DNA of 55,417 nucleotides from NCBI GenBank assembly GCA_049999765.1, contig JBNGIQ010009427.1, positions 182,974 through 238,390 on the forward strand, given 5' to 3'. Position 1 is the first letter of the stretch, and each line of letters begins with the position of its first letter. A model generated the notes under the pieces. The model was not told the DNA's origin and made no database searches. It saw nothing but the letters and a program-made list of their open reading frames with translations. Below are positions 50,909 through 55,417 of the stretch, piece by piece. A program made the position numbers and the translations under genes. This DNA is from Phaeoceros laevis. Its lineage: Eukaryota; Anthocerotophyta; Anthocerotopsida; Notothyladales.

Positions 50909-52177
50909 CTGGCTATCTCAATGGTGGAATCTGAAGAGGTCCTTACGAATGCCCCTTCACATGGAGGAGTCCAATTCTTGTCGGATGGGGCTGGGAGAAC
51001 AATTTTCCGCGGTGCTACTGTACATGCCTCTGTCATGCTAGCCAGCAAGAGAAACTAGAATTCGCCGGCGTAAGGTCGGCTTGCCAAATGGCAGGCTCAG
51101 TCCACAAAGGTCCTACACAAATTGGACCCGTCATATGAGAGGATTCCCCCAGCGGGGCGAAGTATCAAAATAAGTGTTTCAAATGGTGAAAAAGGAATGA
51201 AGTTAATTCAGTGATTTATAGGCCGCAGGCGCAGAGATGACGAAAAGAATCAAAAGATCATGAGAAAAATTCGACGTGCTATTCACTTGAAAGAGCACTA
51301 GTCTAATGATGGAAACTTGATTGTCAGGTTAGTGCAGAAGCACGACTATGCTGGTTGTTCGTGCGTAAGCACGACTATGCTGGCTATAGATTGCTTGTAA
51401 TTGTACCAACACCTAAAAGACATAAAGAATACATACCCTAGTTTCATATCAAAGTGGTTAGCTATAGTTTGACGTTCTTTGTGGCCTTGTGTGTGTGTGT
51501 GTGTGAGACTATTTGAGGAGGTTGATGCGGTCCCATAGTGCAAGTTTGACATTCTTTGTAGTGTGTGGTGTAAAGCACGTTTGACTTGGTAAGATTTGGC
51601 ATGGTAGGATTTGACAGGGTAGAAAATGCGCAAAGCTATGGCTATGGTAAAAGCAAATGAATATGATGGATTTTTTAGGATTAGATTTTATCATTGCCCC
51701 AAAGCAGCCGGCTCACACAAGCGCTAGTCTAGTTTCTTTCTTTGCAAGTGGTTCCAGGAGGCGCACATAGCCACGGCCCATGGCCCGATGGAGGTGGATC
51801 TCTTGGCTGGGAGAGTTGTCGTTTCTGCAGCTTCGGCTAAGGAACTCGACTATTGTGACTTTCGAAATTATAAAAAAAAATTTATGTCGAAGTAATGTGT
51901 CAAAAAGTTCTGAATGTTTTGTCAAAACGTTTTGAATGCTCTGTTACTTTTGTCAAAAAGTTCTGAATGTTCTGTCAAAAAGTTTTGAATGCCCTCTATT
52001 TTTAGCTGGCCACCATGGCCTCTTGTCTAGCCCCTTGTGCTCTTGTGCTGGAGACTTCCTGCCCTCCAAGGCTCCATGCGCATGCTGCCAAGAACCTGCA
52101 GGACTACCGGGAACTGGTTCCACGTACAAGAGGCACCATGCTGTCACATACACGTCGAATACGCGAGTTGTATTTCT
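50909..52177. other. Intergenic with simple repeats
   Basis: This holds the promoter region of the LRR receptor gene and sequence up to the MADS-like gene. It has a (TG)n run at about 51489-51505. At 51898-51990 there are four loose copies of gtcaaaaagttctgaatg. No coding region is recognised. Confidence 0.5.
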
Positions 52178-53463
52178 TCAATCTCCTTCGAACTCACGTA
52201 TTTCTTGAGTTTGATCTCCTTCCAGTAAAGCTTGCATGAAATTATCTGAGAACCATTGCGGAGTGGGATCCGTATAGGGCATATAATTACCATCAGGAGA
52301 AAACAAGTGGCCAGGAGCAAACCCTTGTTGAGGGCCATAACCTACCCCATATCCTATCTCGTTGTTCACAGACATGTATGTGCTATGGTGATAACATACT
52401 TGTTGGATTTGAGGTTGCGGCATGTAGTAGTTATTATTATACCCATTCTCAAAACCCGCATGGTGTTGAACTGGAGAGAGAGTTGGTNNNNNNNNNNACC
52501 CATTCTCAAAACCCGCATGGTGTTGAACTGGAGAGAGAGTTGGTCCTCTCACACGCTTCCGAGTAGTAGTAACACTTTCTCCCTGAGTGGAGTTGATTCT
52601 GGTGCTTGTGTGCCCTGGTCCGCAAATGTGAGTGCAAAATTTGGTGCTTGTGTGCCCTGGTCAGCAAATGTGAGTGCGACATTTGGTGCTTGTGTGCCCT
52701 GGTCAGCAAATGTGACTTCAACCCTCAGTGCCTGGATGCCATGGTGCTGCTCTCTCTGGTGCGGCGCATGCTGACGGATTGTTTCATGGTGGCTCAACCC
52801 TTCTTGCAAAATTTGAATCTCTAGCTTGCAATTTTTTATAGTATCTGAAAGAGCAGAGACAAATTTTTCCTTCGTTGTTAGTGCAAGTTTCTTCTCAAAA
52901 GCATCCAAAGTGGTGGCCAAATCCTCAATCGCAGCTTTGGCGAGGCTCATTGGATTCTGAGCATAGAACAGGCTGTTGACGGCACTTTCCACGTCCAAGG
53001 AGCTGCTATAGAGGTGCATAGGGCCGCCGGGAGGACGCACAAACAACAGACATTCACAGCCTGTCTGGATGCTTAACTCCTTAGCTTGCCTCAAGAGGGT
53101 TTTGCTGGTTCTCTGGAAGTGCGTCTCTCTTGAGCATGCTGATTCGATATAACACATAGGAAAGGCCTTACGCCCTTTCGGTGAACCTAGGCCTTCCTCC
53201 ACGTGCTCACCCTTCTCAGTATCAAGCATCTGCAGACTGTTAATAAGCTCGTTACGCCCTTCCAACGCACCTAGGCCATCCTTCGACGGCTCACCCTCCT
53301 CATTATCAAGCGTCTGCAAAAGAACAACGTCTAGGCCGTCCGTTTCATTGGGTGTTTGCGGCTTCACCGGGTTGGCCTTCCTCCTCCGCTTTACCACGGA
53401 GTCCTTGGCTACTGCCTCGGGAACCTTGCTTCTTGTTTTTGATATCTTCGCTTGCTTTGCCAT
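52178..53463 (-). CDS. Divergent MADS-box-like protein, frame interrupted near 3' end
   Basis: The first frame (53463-52549) gives 304 residues. Residues about 97-150 resemble a MADS domain: GRKAFPMCYIESACSRETHF, then LLRQAKELSIQTGCECLLFV, then a PPGGPMHLYSS segment, as in GRKKI...LLKKAYELSVLTG of SRF/M-type proteins. Unusually it is preceded by about 95 residues, including two loosely similar acidic units (LDNEEGEPSKDGLG and LDTEKGEHVEEGLG). A coiled-coil-like helix follows, then three 14-residue repeats (TFADQGTQAPN core). Downstream, a different frame continues (GESVTTTRKRV..., to FSDNFMQALLEGDQTQEIRE) up to a stop at 52178. Joining them needs either a weak-donor intron inside the repeats or a 1-bp indel. 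The region also contains the assembly gap. Probably a transcription factor; role unknown. Confidence 0.6.
52441..52544. other. Assembly gap (10 N) with identical 47-bp flanks
   Basis: N run at 52488-52497. The 47 bases before it (52441-52487) and after it (52498-52544) are identical, starting acccattctcaaaacccgca and ending gagagttggt. This strongly suggests two contig ends that overlap but were not merged, so the duplication and the gap are likely artefacts. Gap plus one copy is 57 bp, so the frame of the MADS-like tail is not changed. Confidence 0.9.
52600..52715. repeat. Coding minisatellite, 42-bp unit, about 2.8 copies
   Basis: The unit starts tggtgcttgtgtgccctggt and continues cagcaaatgtgagtgc. 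On the minus strand it encodes a 14-residue repeat with TFADQGTQAPN. Copy number may vary between individuals because the units are almost identical. Confidence 0.9.
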
Positions 53464-53539
53464 TTTCTTCGTAACTTGAACGTTACGGCACCGCTGCGCC
53501 TAAGCCCGACCACGAGCGCACTCGCTTATTCACGACCCA

Positions 53540-53692
53540 GACGCTACTCACAAGCTCTACTCACACGCGCGACTCACAAGCCTTACTCACAAGCCTTACT
53601 CACAAGCCTTACTCACAAGCGCTACTCACAAGCCCTACTCACAAGCGCTACTCACAAGCGCTACTCACAAGCACTACGCACAAGCCCTACTT
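53540..53692. repeat. Minisatellite, 13-bp unit, about ten copies
   Basis: Repeats of actcacaagcctt / actcacaagcgct / actcacaagccct run without interruption. The array lies just upstream of the MADS-like gene start (53463), within its probable promoter or leader. Confidence 0.9.
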
Positions 53693-53981
53693 GACTGGCA
53701 CTCAGAAGCCCAGTCGCTAGTAATAAGTAGTCGCTAGTAATAAGTAGTATTTGGTCCACTTACACGATGCCGTCCTTTGTCGAAATGTAGCACTGCCCAC
53801 AAAAGGAAACAGGAGAGAACACCGTCTGTTCAAAAGTTCAGTACTTCCAACTTGGGTTCTTGGGAGAGGTGGAATTCGAAGTTACAAAAGCTTTTTTAAA
53901 ATGCAATGCAAGATATTAGCCGCACTCGACTGGTACTGAGCGAACGATTGTTAGTCTGCTCTGGGCAGGCATGGTGGAGGA

Positions 53982-54415
53982 TGTTGGAAATCATGAACAT
54001 AATCATGATTTACTTACCTGAATACAAACCTTAATCTTCTAATCCCGTAGGTTGATGAATCAGCAAGCTTAGAAGAGAATAACACAACACTAGGACCAGT
54101 AAGATCCCCCCGTGTGCACCTAGGCTTAAAGCCTAAGCTTACAGCAGCCAAGAAGGTCTCCTGCCACAAGTCGCAGAGTTTGATCAGGCTACGCTCGTAT
54201 ATTTCAAGAAGCAAAATATACAACAGCTCAAGTTGTGACTCCAAGCATCTTACAATGAACAGCTCTGAAAAGATTACTTATGATCTAGTATCTCCTTGAC
54301 TTATACTGGTCTAGTTTCTATACTTAGACCTAGCTAACATTTCTATAATTAGATAGTATCTTGATACAGACTATTTCTATATATGAAGCATTTGCTTAAA
54401 CCATATTCTCTAATA
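53982..54415 (-). repeat. Probable 3' LTR of a Ty1/copia element
   Basis: The segment starts tgttggaaatcatg and ends ttctctaata. Reversed, the latter reads tattagag, close to the TG..CA consensus with one change. A purine-rich tract on the minus strand (taagggggagga, 54416-54427) directly precedes it, as a polypurine tract should. Pol remnants follow on the same strand. The 5' LTR would lie beyond the window. Confidence 0.7.
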
Positions 54416-54427
54416 TCCTCCCCCTTA

Positions 54428-55417
54428 AGCAATACTTCATAAAAATTTATTTAACCACTCCCTGAATCTAAAGCATTTCTTTAAACTCCTTGAACTTTGT
54501 TTTTTCCAAAGCTTTGGTCAAACCATCTGCTTTCATTTTTTATTTTCATGAAATTGTATTAAAATTTCGCCTGACTCAACCTTCTCTCTAATAAATGATA
54601 AGTAATATCAATATGTTTACTCCTATTATGATGAACTGGATTTTTGGCCAAGTTGATAGCACTTTGATTGTCACAATATAGATGTGTCCCTTGCTCTTGT
54701 ATAAAACCTAATTCCTTTAGCAACTTCCTGCACCATAAGGCCTCCTTTGTGGCATGACTACTTCAAATATATTCTGCTTCTGTTGTAGAAGTAGCTACAA
54801 TGGATTGTAATTTTGAACTCTACCTAATAGGTCCTGGTGAAATAACATACATCTGGCACTTGCACAAAGGTCTTTGTTTTTCTTCTCAACAACCCCATTT
54901 TGTTGAGGAGTATAAGGTAATGTAAACTGTTGAATAATGCCATGTTCTTGACAAAAACTTTTAAACTCAAGGGATATATATTCTCCTCCATTGTCGCTAC
55001 GAAGAATTTTAATTTTTCTTTCCAGTTTGAGTTTCAACTATTTTCTTAAAATTTTAAAAACTTCAAAGACTTCAGACTTTTATTTAATAATGTAAGTAAA
55101 TACCTTTCTAGAAAAATCATCAATAAAAGTTACAAAGTATTTACCTCCTCCCAATGATGCTTCCTTCATTGGTCCACATACATCACTATTATTGGTAAGA
55201 TTTCCGGAGATTTCTCATGTTCTCTTTTTGGAAAAGGTGTTCTCTGATGTTTTCCATAAATACATAAATACAATCTTCGCATTGCAAATCTTGTTTGGGA
55301 ACCTTTTTTCTGGCTTGTTCTAGATGTTGTTTTATTTTTCTGAAATTTGCATGTCCCTAACCTTCTGTGCCAAAGTTTTAGTTGCTATAATACATCATCA
55401 TCTTCTTCTTCTATATT
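54428..55417 (-). mobile_element. Degraded Ty1/copia pol with reverse transcriptase deleted
   Basis: Reading the minus strand from 55417: an integrase part with FVTFIDDFSRKVFTYI, stops, then KILRSDNGGEYISLEFKSF and LPYTPQQNGVVEKKN (DDE-type core with the Asp and Glu). Then, near 54820, it jumps straight to an RNase H part: LQSIVATSTTEAEYI, ALWCRKLLKELGFI, CDNQSAINLAKNPVHHNRSK. The reverse transcriptase region that should lie between is missing. Stops and the deletion make it inactive. The strand agrees with the LTR at 53982-54415. The AT content is higher than in neighbouring genes. Confidence 0.88.

Noticed and set aside
53540-53692. CRISPR-like array
   Set aside because: Units are 13 bp, directly adjacent, without spacers, in a plant nuclear context; it is a minisatellite.

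Overview
This is nuclear DNA of a green plant with a compact genome. The introns I could place are mostly 50-120 bp, intergenic gaps are short, and there are three very long intronless PLS-class pentatricopeptide repeat (PPR) genes, including E+ and DYW types. The other genes are plant homologues: a plastid-type transaldolase, ADA2, an ELIP, a beta-carbonic anhydrase and an LRR receptor kinase. Abundant PPR genes plus tiny introns fit a lycophyte such as Selaginella best. That species assignment is inference; land plant is near certain.

Layout. 1-5.4 kb: a PPR relic, a trihelix/Myb-SANT-like gene (-) and ribosomal protein eS28 (-). 5.4-19 kb: a PPR cluster. It holds a 1625-residue E+-type protein (+), a secreted 3D-domain-like protein (-), an E+-type PPR (-), a DYW-type PPR (+) whose start lies under 100 bp from its divergent partner, and a graveyard with a P-loop gene relic and a decayed copy of the DYW gene. 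19-34 kb: housekeeping and plastid-related genes: transaldolase, ADA2 (with an apparent 1-bp frameshift in its ZZ finger), IPP isomerase, ribosomal protein eL27, a TLC-domain membrane protein, a NYN-domain nuclease-like protein and an ELIP. Exon structures were rebuilt by hand and checked for phase. 34-44 kb: beta-carbonic anhydrase, foldback/MITE-like elements and one long gene combining oxalyl-CoA synthetase (AAE3) and oxalyl-CoA decarboxylase (OXC). 44-51 kb: a TTAA-flanked MITE and two tandem receptor pseudokinase genes, one of which has lost its LRR ectodomain. 51-55.4 kb: an assembly gap with duplicated edges, a divergent MADS-like gene, minisatellites and a degraded Ty1/copia element.

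Most notable: the AAE3 and OXC coding exons join in frame across a 362-bp intron-like interval (41873-42234). The OXC part has no usable ATG of its own, and the joined model is an unbroken 1123-codon protein. It would carry two consecutive steps of oxalate breakdown: oxalate to oxalyl-CoA, then to formyl-CoA plus CO2. The PPR proteins probably act in organelle RNA editing; the DYW protein could supply deaminase activity to the two E+ proteins that lack one.
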